DNA of 64,000 nt from Telopea speciosissima (lineage: Eukaryota; Streptophyta; Magnoliopsida; Proteales; Proteaceae). A model generated the notes under the pieces. The model had not been told where the DNA came from, did no database searches, and saw only the letters and a list, made by a program, of their open reading frames with translations. The stretch covers positions 40,091,871-40,155,870 of the forward strand of contig NC_057918.1 in NCBI RefSeq assembly GCF_018873765.1. Direction: 5' to 3'. A program made the position numbers and the translations under genes. How positions within the stretch are numbered: position 1 is the stretch's first letter; each line of letters begins with the position of its first letter. Shown here piece after piece: positions 52,545 to 63,768 of the stretch.

Positions 52545-55500
52545 TGTCAAACCCTGCTCCTGATTGGCTGGATTTTTTATTGAAGGGCAGGAACCCCTGG
52601 ACAGGCATCCAGGATCACTGTGGAGCATCACTCCACTCAATGAGATCAATGAGAATACTTTGATCAGGTTTCCATATATACCTGTCAGAAGATAGATAGA
52701 AGATCCTTGCAACTGTGCAGCTCACAGCCTGATTTATGACTTGGATCCTAGGTAATCTCTCTCCTTCTTATAACAGAGGGACCCACCTATGTGAAAAGTG
52801 TGTAAAATCTCCTATTTGACATGTGGGGACAATACCCTGACTTAGGGGCAAACCCCTGTGCAAGCCCCTTTGAGTTTCAGTTGCTGGAATTCTCTAGGCC
52901 ATGGCACTAGGCGATGCAGCAAGGCCCAGTGACTGAATCTGCATATTTTTTATTATTTTGATTGTGGGGACCACCCAACATGAACATGGGTACCCTCCAC
53001 TGATAGAGGGAAGTCTGAGGGACCACCTCATGACCTCGGTTCAGTGTGGACCCCACCAGTGAGCCTAGAATCAGTCAGAATCAAGTTAAAAACTGATTTT
53101 TAAAAAGGGACTTAGTGACCAAACAGACCGTAGTTGGTCTTGGCCCTATAAATAGGCAGGCCTGAGCTCATTTAGAGCTATTCTTTTTGGCTGAAACCGA
53201 GAGGAGAGAAAGAGAAGAAGAAGGAGAAGGAAGAAGGAAGACGAGGAGGGGGAGACCTGCTGCAACCATCCCAGCCTGCAACCGAGCCTATTCTTAGGCT
53301 GCTTCAGGTATAAAAATACCTATCCTCACCTGCTGTTCCCATTCCCCCTCTGTATATACTGTGTTTTTGCTTCCTGGGCAGCCCAGACTAGCTAGGGTTT
53401 GCCCAGTATTGGTCCAGATCTGCCATGCAGGCCTTGTGCATGGAAGATCTGGAATATTTATGCATTTTAAACATTTAGATATGCTGTTCTTGTGAGCCAA
53501 ATCTGGCTGTGCACAGCTACATTGCCCAGATTCACTTCTGATCTATGGATTAGAACCCTGGGTGCAAGCTAGGGCTACAGAGATCAAACCCTAGATGATT
53601 GCAGCCCTGGACCCTCATTTGGCATGCTGTTCCAGCCCTGCATGTGGTTGAAACCAACTCCCAAGCTTAGCCAAAACCTTGAACACTATTCATTTATTCT
53701 ACTTGGGCAGCCACTGTCAGCCTAAAGATGGATCTGATGAAGAATCCAATGGGACCATGGTGTAGGCCATCTCAGGGGCCACTAGACACCCCTGACATGT
53801 AAAGGATCCATTTAGAGCCCAGCCTTACAGGCCCCACCTTGGAACTCAGCCTGCATCGATTCTACAGGCACTGGGCGATGCAGCAACGCCCAGAGCCAAC
53901 ACCCAGTGAGTGGAAAATCAATGTTTTGGTGGACAGAGCTGGGGGGATCTCACCCAATGGCCCCTGGCCACTGTGGGATGTGGAAAAAGACTAAAATACC
54001 CTTCTCCACATCTGTCCGTGATTAATGAATGCATTGGAACCCTAGTGGGCCCTGTAGGTAAAGGAAGTCCTGCTGTGCTTGGTCCTAAAGCACAGACAAG
54101 CTGTGGACAGCACTGTAAGCAAATCCTAGCCTAGGGTCAGGTATAACCCTGGAAATGACCATTTTGCCCTTCGAGCCACTGGCATTGGTTGATGCACCGG
54201 GACATGACCTAAGGTCCAGTGTATGGCCCAGTGATTTCAAGAGTGAACCAATTGAACCCCGGGTCAACCCAGTAAGATTAGGTAATCCTAGGACTTCTGA
54301 TGACAGAGTGATAACTTAACACGACAACTTTTGATTTACATCTAGGACTTGATCCTGTGCTCGAGGATAACAACCAGATGACTACTGGAACTAAATTTGT
54401 GACTGAGTACCTAGAGCCAAGTACTGGTGAGTGAATAATACTATCATATGTGTAAATGTAATCATGATCTGATGCCGGCTAATAAAAATTGAATATAATT
54501 GCTGTGTTATTTACTTCTGTTCAATTACTCAAATCACTGCATAATGACTGTTTGTTGATCAACACTGTGAATTCTTTTATGATGATTGTGAATGTTAGAC
54601 TAGATGCCGTAGTCGGCTTGGAAATGGGGTCTGTGGTAGCCCATATTTGGGGTATGGTTGACACCGCTTGACTCATACGATGCCATATAGACTTGGGGCT
54701 AGAGTTTCATCACCTGTGCTACGTACCCTTGCTAACAGGGGTTAAGGTGTTGGATGCCTGTGGGGCCAACCATCAGAAAAAAAAAAAAAAAAGAAAAGAG
54801 AAAAGAGAAATGAATAGAACATCGGAATGGTGCACATGGGCTATAAGCCAGAAAAGAAAAGAAAGAAAGAAATGGATTGTCCCACTAGTTAATCACAGAG
54901 GGCTGGTCGGGCTGACCTTGGTGAACAAATGCAGGAGCTGACTGGTCCTCTCCGACAACTCAATGGGTGTATCGCGGGAAGGGGTTAGAAGCCTACACCA
55001 GGGATACATGTATTGGGGATTGTAGTAGCACAGACCCGACTTAGTTGTACTGTTAGGTGGTTAATAATAAAATATGGACTTGCATATCATGTAGGACCAT
55101 ATAAATTATGAATTGTGATTGCATGTGCATGCATGATTGATGTTATTTGCTCACGAGCTCAGTGGGGCTCACACTCTGTTGTGCAATGTTTTTCTTAGAT
55201 GATTTTGCAGGTGGATGTCGTTTTGGCATGGCGGGCCATCTCGAGGAGGAGATTTTTGGTTGTTACGATGATATTGGTGTGGACCCCGACGGAGGTCATA
55301 CCGATCCTGCGCACATTTTTTAGGGTTATTGATGAAGACCATTGAAGTGTGTTTGTGACAACTTTTTGGCTTGGGGACTCCTTTTGGGTTATTTGGAGTT
55401 ATCCCCATTCTGACTTAGTTGTGTTTTTTTCTTTTTTCCTTTTTGGGGTTGAGTATGCTCGCCTTATACATGTCCTTGTATGTAGTACTGTACTTATCAG

Positions 55501-55771
55501 CTTTGTTTCTTTGTTTTCTTTGTGTGTGGGTTGATGGGAAATGTAAAACTTTTATATGTATATATTATCACAGTTTTCCCGTATTGCTATGCTTCCGTTT
55601 ATTATTGAACTGTAGCTTATCTGCTACACTCTGATCTTGCCTATAGTAAAGAGATGGTTGTGGTTCCATGATCGTAAGCACTGCTTCTAGATCCGTGGGA
55701 TTTGGCGGATTGCTGTTGTGCAATTCGGGTCACCTACCCAATCCTCCTAGGGGGTGGTTTGGGGTGTGACA
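52545..55771 (+). repeat. 3' LTR of chromovirus
   Basis: Begins TGTCAAACCCTGCTCC and ends GGTTTGGGGTGTGACA. It aligns over its whole length with 42083-45358. Small differences include loss of part of the first hairpin and a shorter A/G run near 54780. Confidence 0.93.
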
Positions 55772-56776
55772 TATGGTGTCAATTTTATTTGCTGATGTTT
55801 GTTGTATTCATTCGGTTGCTTGTGTATTCATTCATTAAGTACTATCCTCATTGTTATTTGTGTGCTTTCTAAAATTCGATTTAACTTGGCATTGGGAGGG
55901 CTTATCATTTCCTTTTAGTTCTGTATACATGTTGTTCATACTGGGAATTATATCACAGCAAGAAGCCTTCTAAATAAACCTAGGGGATACCCTGTTTTTG
56001 TTCCTCTTTTGTTAGAAATGAGATTCCTTACGGAGAGGAATCTGTCTATTAGATTCCTCCCATCTTTTTGGGGTATTCAAGGACTCCATAAAATAGACAT
56101 TCTACCAGGGTTTGGAGTGATGCAAAGCTTATTTTCAATAAAATAAGCCCATTATGTGACTTATCTGCATCAATGACATGTATGAAATGAAATGTATTAG
56201 TGCACAACTCAAATCAACTCACCTGAAATGGATTAGTATGTAGAAGTTATTTTATGGGAACAAGGGGTTCCTGTGGGTGTAAGTTTCTAGCATATATAAT
56301 TTAAGTTGCTTTATGTAGAAATTTAAGGAATCTTGTAATATTATGGGGACAAATGCACTAAACTGTATGAAGAAAGGTGGACAGTTTACATTGATATGAA
56401 TGATGCATTGGTAACTAGGTCTCATATTTAACACTTGGGATAGCTGACTTTGCTTTCTCGTTCTTTTTTTTTTTTAAATTATTGGTTGAGGGAGAAAAAG
56501 GGATTTGATATATATAAAAAACAGATGAAACCATTTTAGACAAGTGTATTTACACCCATTGTTCCCTCGTCTATAATACATTTCACTAGGAATCCCTTAG
56601 GAAGCAATGTTTTGAAGAACACACTCTCTACCTAGATTCTGAAGTGAGTTCTCTACCCTTTTACCTGATTCAGAGTTTGCTCCATATTTAACCCTCTCAG
56701 AGAGATATGCATATGTGTCTTGGATTAAGCGTTTACAAAGAAACAAAAAACTCTTTTTCTCTTCAATTCAGTGTTC
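55772..56776. other. intergenic or gene-upstream, no gene recognised
   Basis: AT-rich sequence following the chromovirus. The last part probably contains the 5' untranslated region of the GT17-like gene. No domain recognised in the short ORFs. Confidence 0.45.
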
Positions 56777-56845
56777 ATGGTGCCTGAAGGAAGTTATTAC
56801 GGTTCTGAGAAGACAAATGATATCTATAAAGGTGTTTGTTGCCAG
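56777..56845 (+). CDS. GT17 family glycosyltransferase homologue, exon 1 only
   Basis: Reads MVPEGSYYGSEKTNDIYKGV followed by CCQ and ends at a GT donor (56846), in phase 0. It matches my recollection of the cytoplasmic N-terminus of plant beta-1,4-mannosyl-glycoprotein N-acetylglucosaminyltransferase-like proteins (GT17), which have EG.YY.S.KT.DIC..VCGQ before an intron and the membrane anchor. No later exon was found; the following intron is full of tandem repeats and, further on, the LRR gene. It is probably a gene fragment. Confidence 0.55.
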
Positions 56846-57115
56846 GTACTTTATTCTCCTTATTTTTCTAATAGAAGATAATTGCGTTTAGGAATTAGGA
56901 TGCTTCTCTTTTTTCCCTCTCCTCTTCATCCCTCTTTCCCTGATTTTTTTTTTTTTTTTTCTTGTATTTCTTTGAACATTTTTTTTAATATCTCCAGTAC
57001 CAAGTGCACATAATTAGGGTTTTGAGAAGACAAATGATATCTGTAAAGGTGTTATGGAATTGACAAATAACCGTCATCGATAGTAATATTTATTAGTGCT
57101 AAATAGAAATTGAAA

Positions 57116-57187
57116 TTGGGCATGGCCAAGCGGTAAGACATCGGGTTTTGTTCCCTCTACTAGGAGATTCGAATCCTTCTGTCCCAT
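57116..57187 (+). tRNA. trnQ-UUG: tRNA-Gln(UUG)-like sequence, plastid type, copy 1
   Basis: Strongly resembles plastid trnQ: GGCCAAGCGGTAAGA (D arm), CGGGTTTTGTTCCC with anticodon TTG, and GATTCGAATCCTTCTGTCCC (T arm and acceptor). One base pair of the D stem is broken. It is in nuclear-looking sequence with no plastid neighbours, so it is a tRNA pseudogene or organelle-derived insert. Confidence 0.7.
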
Positions 57188-57511
57188 AGCAAACCAATTC
57201 AATCAGAATAAAGATTGTTTTCTTTAACAATATTTTCTCTAAGAGAGTGTAATATTGGATACAATGTGATCCATCTTTCTGATTTCTAATGATTTATTTC
57301 TAAATCATTTTTGTTTCTCACAAACTAAACGGAGTTCAAATAAGACACGGATGTGAGTGAATCTAATCTATTTTTTTTTTTTTAAATTTCTATTACCAAG
57401 TGCACATAATTATGGTTTTGAGAAGACAAATTATATCTGTAAAGGTGTTCTGGAATTGACGAACAACCGTCATCAATAGTAATATTTATTAGTGTTGAAT
57501 AGAAATTGAAA

Positions 57512-57583
57512 TGGGGTGTGGCCAAGTGGTAATGCATTGGGTTTTGCTCCCGCTACTCGGAGGTTCGAATCCTTCTGTCCCAT
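57512..57583 (+). tRNA. trnQ-UUG: tRNA-Gln(UUG)-like sequence, plastid type, copy 2
   Basis: Closer to plastid trnQ than copy 1: TGGGGTGTGGCCAAGTGGTA, GGGTTTTGCTCCC with anticodon TTG, and GGAGGTTCGAATCCTTCTGT. The acceptor stem pairs with G-U wobbles; the D stem has one mismatch. The copies differ in different positions, so they have been separate for some time. Confidence 0.72.
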
Positions 57584-57790
57584 AGCAAACCAATTCAATC
57601 AGTATAAGGATTGTTTTCTTTAACAATATTTTCTTGAAGAGAGAGTTTAATGTTGGATACAATGTGATCCATCTTTCTGATTTCTACTGATTTATTTCTA
57701 AATCATTTTTTTTTCTCACATACCTTATGGAGTTCAAATAAGACACGGATGTAAGTGAATCTAATCTATTTGCGATCCTGGTAGGATGAG

Positions 57791-58262
57791 AACATAGATC
57801 ACAGTAATTTTATCCAAAGGAAAAGAAAATCGGAATTAGGATGCTTCTCCGCCCCCCTCCTCTTCCCTCTTGTTCCTGATTTTTATGTCATTCTGTACAC
57901 ATTAATTTTTTGGCTTTGTCAATGGAAAACACCAAAATGGGTTCCTTTTGTTAATGGAAAGTGCATCCTCTAATATTCAAGTCAAGAACAGTGTTATTGA
58001 AACACGTATGTTAATTATCCATAATTAACTATATACAGTTGTATTTGTTAAGTTCTACTTTGTAGAAACATTAACACATGCAATATCTGACATGAGTTAG
58101 ATGTTAAACTTCAATGTCCAAGCACAGAATGGAAAACTTGGTATTGATTGAAAGGTTAATTGAGTTACATGTTAAAGGTTCTCTCTCTCTCTCTCTCTCT
58201 CTCTTTATTTTTATTCCACAAAACAAAGGTCGACACGTGCATTTGCACATGCACGTGTACTA

Positions 58263-58305
<43 letters not shown>

Positions 58306-58333
58306 TCTTTTTATATATCTTCGTGTATTTCAG
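57791..58333. other. non-coding with simple repeats
   Basis: Contains a CT repeat (about 58180-58204) and an AT repeat (58263-58302). A splice acceptor TTTCAG at 58328-58333 opens the first LRR exon seen. Confidence 0.6.
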
Positions 58334-59007
58334 CATTACGAGGAGCAAGAAATCTTTGAGACCTGGAACTAGGATCCAACAATCTCAGTGATGGAAGTCT
58401 GGGAGGTACACTTATATATACTAAGAAAATACCCATTAATTAATCTACAATCTGATTACATATGTTAGGAGGGATGGAGAAACAATATATATTTACCATT
58501 ATTAATTAATTACCAATTAAAAAAAGTCTATCAATATGATATCATAAATCAATTCTCTATTTTTTTCTATACCTTATATATTATGTTCAGCATTATGTGG
58601 AGCAACAAGGAATCTCAAGACGTTGGATCTAAGTTATTGCAATCTCAATGTGAAGTGTATACCCCCTTGTCTACAACAAAATCATTCTTTTTTGGAAAAC
58701 CTTTATCTAGAAGGCACTTTTACCAAACAGTACTCAACTGCTCTCCTGAAAGGTAAATATTAAAAGGATTAATTAATCTCTGTAAATTATAAAGTCATTG
58801 CAGTTTGACCAATGTGATATACGGTATACATGTGCATTAATTAATGCAGGAATAATATATGGGTGGAAGAAACTCAAACTATTGGATCTAAGTCAGAATG
58901 GTCTCAGTGATGAAAGCTTACCATCTTGCCTATTCATAACAACTCTGTGCTTGAAGAACTTTATCTGTCATGGAATAATTTGAAAGGTTCACTTGGCTTC
59001 TCAGCAG
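58334..59007 (+). pseudogene. LRR receptor-like protein, three exons
   Basis: Exon 58334-58405 is 72 bases, exactly one 24-residue repeat (ALRGARNL, TGA, DLELGSNNLSDGSLG). Exon 58591-58752 is open: ATRNLKTLDLSYCNLNVKCI, then FLENLYLEGTF and STALLKG. Exon 58850-59007 reads WKKLKLLDLSQNGLSDESLP and, after a one-base loss, VLEELYLSWNNLKGSLGFSA. All share the same intron phase (split glycine or alanine codon), as in plant RLP genes built from LRR exons, of the kind annotated as Cuscuta receptor 1-like. Such proteins are plasma-membrane receptors for extracellular ligands. The TGA and the frameshift suggest a pseudogene. Confidence 0.8.
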
Positions 59008-59807
59008 GTACCACCAATGTAGTAATTTAAGAGGTCCATTTGTTTCTACGGGGAAAAAAAAAGTTATGATTCTTTTCTATCATATTAGCAAGCTTAATTC
59101 TCCACTATCAAAAAAACCTCCTAATTAATATTTTAGCATTATTAGGTTCTTAGGAGAGTACTGAAATATTTATGTTAGTTTCAAACACAATTTCTATATT
59201 TTGTATACAATATATATACAAGCACCTATTTGTGTCAAATGTCAAATAAATTAATATAATGATTTACTCTCCCATGTATGTTCACACCTAGCTCCCTTCA
59301 TTCATTTGTTCACCCACTTGACATACCATTAGGAGACATTGGGTCTATATCTGCATTCATGAAATTACATACAACTTGACATCCACTAGAAGTTGGTCTG
59401 CCGATCAGCTTGGCTAAGCATTTAGCACATATGGGCCAGACCAAGCTGATGGTATTCCAATATTCCAATCTTGGGCCAATCCAGGCCTGGTTCGGCTGGT
59501 CGATTGTACCCTTATACGTGACATAAACCCTTGATTAATATCTATACAAAACAACCAAAGCATTATTTATTCATATATAAATGTGTACGTATATATGTAC
59601 ATATATCGATCTAAGTAACTTTTATGCACACGTATGCATGTAACCCCTTTAATTAGCTAAAAGCTCAGCTTACCAACTTAACCTCATAGCATCACCATTA
59701 GCACAAATCTGTTAAGGAAAGCTTCTTTAAATTTATATGTCAAATTCTGGCAATAAGGATGATACTCCACTGTTGTTACCTCGATCTTATGAAAATAATT
59801 ATATATT
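59008..59807 (+). other. intron of the LRR gene, left part
   Basis: Runs from the donor at 59008 to the copia element. AT-rich; a segment near 59400-59520 is unlike its neighbours in base composition. No coding sequence. Confidence 0.5.
59803..59807. repeat. target-site duplication ATATT (left)
   Basis: ATATT precedes the element at 59808 and recurs at 63646-63650, directly after its other end. Confidence 0.8.
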
Positions 59808-59993
59808 TATCAGAATTGAATTTCGTTATTGTGTATTAGATTACAATATAAATGCACAGCTGGAACATTCAAGTGGGTGTAACCGTGAGTGACTCAAAGT
59901 CCTCACATGGGATTACAGCCAAGCTACAAGTCTTATAATATAAAAAGGAAACTAATGAGGTCTAATAAAAGTAAAACTCTAATTCTATTGATA
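59808..59993 (-). repeat. 3' LTR (TATCA..TGATA) of the deleted copia
   Basis: 186 bases. Plus-strand ends are TATCAGAATTGAATTTCG and AATTCTATTGATA. It shares ACTCAAAGTCCTCACATGGG and AATATAAAAAGGAAACTAAT with 63492-63645. Confidence 0.82.
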
Positions 59994-61442
59994 CACCCCC
60001 TCAAGGTGAAGGGTCGGGGCACCGAAGCTTTAACTTGTCACGCATGAATTGATAGTGGGCTATAGGCAAAGCCTTTGTAAGAATGTTAGCAATTTGATCA
60101 TTGATGGAGATGAACTGGACATGGAGTTTGCGTTGAGCCACTCGGTCACGAACAAAGTGAAAGTTGATTTCCACATGCTTAGTGCGGGCATGGAACACTG
60201 GATTAGCAGACAAGTATGTTGCACCAATATTGTCACACCATAAGGTAGGAGGAGAAGGCAGTGGGATGCCAAGTTCATCAAAGAGAGACTCTAGCCAGAT
60301 AAGTTCTGCAACAGTATCAGCTAGAGCCTTATATTCGGATTCCATGGAGGAATGGGCAACTGTCTTCTGTTTGCTAGACGACCAAAAGAACAGGTTATGC
60401 CCACCCCCAGTAGACTTACGGTCTTCACCACTGCCGGCCCAGTCTACATCAGTGAAGGCCTGAAGAGTGGGATTAGAGTGTTGACTCCAGAGAAGACCGT
60501 GGCTGATTGTGCTCTTAAGATAATGACGAATCCGCTTAACCATGGTCCAATGTTCCTCAGTGGGGGAGTGCATGTGTTGGTAAGCACAATTGACAGCAAA
60601 GGCAATGTCTGGCCGAGTTAAGGTAACATAATGTAATGCCCCAACCACAGATCGATACTGAGTTGTATTCGAAAATGGAGCACCCCCTGCCAAAGATGGT
60701 TTAATAGTAGAAGCCATAGGAGTTTGAATTAATTTGCAGTCAGCCAAGCCAATACGAGATAGGAGATCCCCAATATAACGAGATTGAGAGAGTAGCAGAC
60801 CCTGAGAGTGCTTGAGGGCCTCAATGCCAAGGAAAAAAATGCAAGGGTCCAAGATCTTTGATGGAGAACTCAAGGGCCAATTGATGGAAGAGCTTGGCAA
60901 CCTGAGCCTGGTTAGAGCTGGTAACCAATATATCATCAACACAAACTAGAACATATAGAGTGTGAGAACCAGCCTGGTAAATAAAGAGAGATGGATCAGT
61001 CTTAGACGCCTGAAAGCCAAACTGAACCAGAAAGTGAGAGAGCCGATGGAACTAGGCTCGGGGGGCCTGTTTGAGGCCATAAAGAGAATTGTGCAAGTGA
61101 TAGACATGGTTGGGATGGCTGGAATCCTCAAAGCCAGGGGGCTGAACCATAAATACCTGATCAGTAAGATTCCCATGAAGAAAGGCATTGCGAATGTCAA
61201 GTTGGCGAATGGGCCAGCTGTGACCCACTGCAAGAGCCAAGATAGTACGAATGGTAGTGGCCTTGACCACTGGGCTGAATCTTTCTGTATAGTTGACACC
61301 CTGCTATTGATGAAAACCCTTGGCCACAAGACGGGCCTTATACATTTTGAGAAAGCCATTGGCTTGGCATTTAATCCGGTAAACCCATTTGCAGCCAACC
61401 AAATTCATGTTAGGGTGACGAGGCACCAAAGACCAGTTGCCA
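59994..61442 (-). pseudogene. copia reverse transcriptase and RNase H, minus strand
   Basis: Starts abruptly at NGNWSLVPRHP, then GCKWVYRIKCQANGFLKMYK, RQLDIRNAFLHGNLTDQVFM, SLYGLKQAPRA, a stop (near 61053), and VCVDDILV, where the usual YVDD has become CVDD. It continues FFLGIEALKHSQGLLLSQSR, then RNase H with AFTDVDWAGSGEDRKST, SMESEYKALAD and WCDNIGATYLSANPVFHART, ending before the polypurine tract. The close match to the Ale-type element at 8096 in motif wording places it in the same broad lineage. Confidence 0.88.
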
Positions 61443-61487
61443 TATTAGAATTGAATTTCGTTATTGTGTATTGATCTATTAGATTAC
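61443..61487 (-). repeat. 5' LTR of the deleted copia, inner piece
   Basis: TATTAGAATTGAATTTCG to AGATTAC. It continues at 63492 after removal of the inserted solo LTR and one ATTAC. Confidence 0.8.
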
Positions 61488-63491
61488 TGATGAGCACATT
61501 TATGTGTGAAATTATTCCATTTAATTATGCATTTTTATCTGCTTAGAATGGAGCTACCTTGGGTATTTTCTGTCTTTTTCAGGGTACAGGGATATTTTAT
61601 GCGATTCTGGACTATCAGGCATCATGTCTTCTAATTTACATGTAAAGTGGACCAGTTTCTTTTCATGGTTGCGAAGAGGGCTGAATTTTGAGCAAGATCG
61701 ATGTGTTGCATTAAAAGTACGCATCGGTTTAGGAGTCCATTCATGCGATTATTCTTTTTGGGCCAAAAAAGAATAATGGACCGAAAAATGAGTTGAAATG
61801 CAAGCCCGAGCCCAGAACCAAGGGAGATTGCCTGGCATAATACAAGTGGGCCCCTCTTTCATTGTTGGACAAATTTCCTCCCCTATTTTCTCTCTCTTCT
61901 ATTTTATTTTCTTATTTTATTTCCTCTCCTATTTTCTCTCTTCCATGTATTTTTTTATATATATTTTTTTTTCTTCTTTCTCCCAATCACTTTGCTTTGT
62001 TATTATTTTTATTTTTATTATTTTATTCAAGCCCCATACGTTCTCAAGCCCTACTTCTCTCCCATCTTCTCTTAAACTCTTCCACGATTTCTACTTTCCT
62101 AAAACTTATTTTGTCCTCCTAATTCCTTAGGGATTGGTTGGATTTTTTTTAGTTTATTCTATCTTCTTTCCTCTTTTCTAACAAGCTACTAAGAGGGAGA
62201 GCTCTCCTCCACACGCCAGCCTTGCTGCCCTCTCTCTTCTCTCCATATCCTAATCGGCCACACTCTCTCTCATTCTTTTCTTTTCTCTCATGCCACCTCA
62301 CCTTCCCACATCTGCTACCTAACTAACTCCCATATCTTTATTTATTTTATTTTATCTCTCTTAACTCCCATATGCTGCCATATCTTTTTATCCCCCTCTC
62401 TCATCTTATACGTAAGTTTCCTTCTCTCTCTCTCTCTCTCTCTTTTAGTTTTCTATTTCAAACCTTATCCTACTTCTCTTTGTCTTTTTCTAAATTTAAA
62501 AAGCCAGCCCATATCTTTTTCTCCCCGTCTCACGTTCCTATCTCTCCTCTAATTCCCATATTTCAACCCACCTAATCCCCAAATCCCTCACGGATTCTCT
62601 ATCTCCCTCATTCTCTCTATCTCTCATGCTTTCTTTTTCTTTTTTTTTATTATTAAATTTAAAACACTAGCTATAAAAACCCATGGACAGATTGGGGGGA
62701 GATTTATTCCATGCCATAAACCGTGCCCTCTTCTCTTCTTCTTCTTTCTATTTTTTCCTCTTTCTTCTTTTTTGTTTTTCTGTTTTGGATCTTGGGTTCA
62801 GCAAGGGGAGGAGGATCATCGTTCCAGCAGCTTCATCGCCGTAGATCGTCATCACCATTGCTGCCTTTGTTGCTTAGCAGTAAGATTGGCTAAGTTCCCT
62901 CTGTCTTTAGGTGTAGATGAACTAATGGTTTTTGCTATTGAAAATTTTGGTTTGCATTCTTGATTGCTTGATGTTGAGACTCCATCCTTGTGTGGATGAT
63001 TTTATTAGATGTATTAAGTTGAAAAATTCTGTTTCTGTGATTCATTATTTTTTATTCAAGCAATGGTATTTTGTTCTTATGTGGTTGTACTGATGATGGA
63101 TTATAACTGAACGAACTAAGCGTGCTAAGCCCTATAAGCAAAGGACGATAGTACTCGTCAAGATAGTCCATACCTAGGAGGAACCCTACATTCTGTGGTA
63201 TTATTAGGCCTGTGGTTATAATAAACCGAAGCATGCAACCGAATTGAATAGCAACCCATTGGGGATTCGAACCCTAAAGATGGTCTTCTCCCATATTTGC
63301 ATATCGTTGTTAGCTTAGATTCGTTTATTTTGTTCGTAGTTTAAAATCAGATTTATTGCAATTTAATTGTCGTCACTTTCATCTAATCATCTTAGTAATT
63401 TAGCCTTCCAGTTCCCCGTAGATCGACCCCTTACTTGCTACTTGCTAGATTAATTTAGGATTTTATTTTTGACCGGTTAATGATATGATCA
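61488..63491 (+). mobile_element. 2.0-kb solo LTR nested in the copia LTR
   Basis: Starts TGATGAGCACATTTATGTGT and ends GGTTAATGATATGATCA, with perfect ATTAC duplications at 61483-61487 and 63492-63496. Removing it restores LTR sequence homologous to 59808-59993. There is no polyprotein inside, so it is a solo LTR. The GTAGATCGACCCCTTACTTG segment near its 3' end is the type of sequence found at LTR ends of Athila/Tat-like gypsy elements, so that origin is likely. It contains long pyrimidine-rich runs (61850-62640). Confidence 0.88.
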
Positions 63492-63645
63492 ATTACAATA
63501 TATATGCAAAGCTGGACCACTCAAGTGGGTGTAACCGTGAGTGACTCAAAGTCCTCACATGGGATTACAGCCAAGCTACAAGTGTTATAATATAAAAAGG
63601 AAACTAATGAGGCCTAATAAGAGTAGAAGTCTAATTCCATTGATA
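63492..63645 (-). repeat. 5' LTR of the deleted copia, outer piece
   Basis: ATTACAATATATATGC to AATTCCATTGATA, homologous to 59843-59993. It is followed by the target duplication ATATT (63646-63650). Confidence 0.82.
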
Positions 63646-63650
63646 ATATT

Positions 63651-63768
63651 AATCTTGATTAATTTCATTGATAAAAAAAATCTTATGCATATTTTTCGTA
63701 CGTACGCATGCATTAGGTGGTGTATAATTTAATAATAATTTCTTATTCCATTTCTATTTATTTTACAG
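63651..63768 (+). other. intron of the LRR gene, right part
   Basis: Leads to the acceptor TTTTACAG at 63761-63768. Confidence 0.6.

Larger units (their letters stand above)
42083..55771 (+). mobile_element. Ty3/gypsy chromovirus (Tekay/Del-like), decayed, with antisense ORF
   Basis: A 13.7-kb element: 5' LTR (42083-45358), initiator-Met type primer site, an antisense ORF region (45659-46989), gag, protease, reverse transcriptase, RNase H, integrase, a C-terminal chromodomain, polypurine tract and 3' LTR (52545-55771). The sequence TTCGAGGACGAAATTTTT near 52510 before the polypurine tract is a hallmark of Tekay/Del chromoviruses. Many stops, frameshifts and an internal RNase H deletion make it inactive. 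I counted about 13 mismatches in the first ~200 aligned LTR bases, so the insertion is not recent. Confidence 0.95.
56990..57790 (+). repeat. two-unit tandem duplication carrying tRNA-Gln-like copies
   Basis: The units start at about 56998 and 57391 with TACCAAGTGCACATAATTA, with a period of about 396 bases between the tRNA copies. Each holds a 30-base piece related to the GT17-like exon (TTTGAGAAGACAAATGATATCTGTAAAGG at 57021 and 57417, versus 56802-56830), then a tRNA-like sequence, then TTTCTTTAACAATATTTTCT and GATACAATGTGATCCATC. The whole is bracketed by two copies of GGAATTAGGATGCTTCTC (56893 and 57833). Confidence 0.8.
59808..63645 (-). mobile_element. Ty1/copia element with non-canonical LTR ends, deleted, minus strand
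   Basis: LTRs begin and end with the inverted pair TATCA..TGATA instead of TG..CA. The left (3') LTR is 59808-59993. The right (5') LTR is 61443-61487 plus 63492-63645, split by a solo LTR. The polypurine tract CCTTGAGGGGGTG (minus strand) abuts the left LTR. Between the LTRs only reverse transcriptase and RNase H remain; the 5' LTR is fused directly to the start of reverse transcriptase, so primer site, gag, protease and integrase are gone. The perfect ATATT target duplication supports the LTR borders. Confidence 0.85.

Noticed and set aside
55777..55782. TGTCAA after the chromovirus, as the start of a second tandem LTR
   Set aside because: The sequence after it (TTTTATTTG) does not match the LTR, so the similarity is only six bases.
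58160..58372. ORF over the CT and AT repeats
   Set aside because: Low-complexity translation; the real coding signal is the LRR exon starting at 58334 in another context.
61798..62575. Phe/Ser/Leu-rich ORFs
   Set aside because: They are translations of pyrimidine-rich runs inside the 2.0-kb solo LTR.
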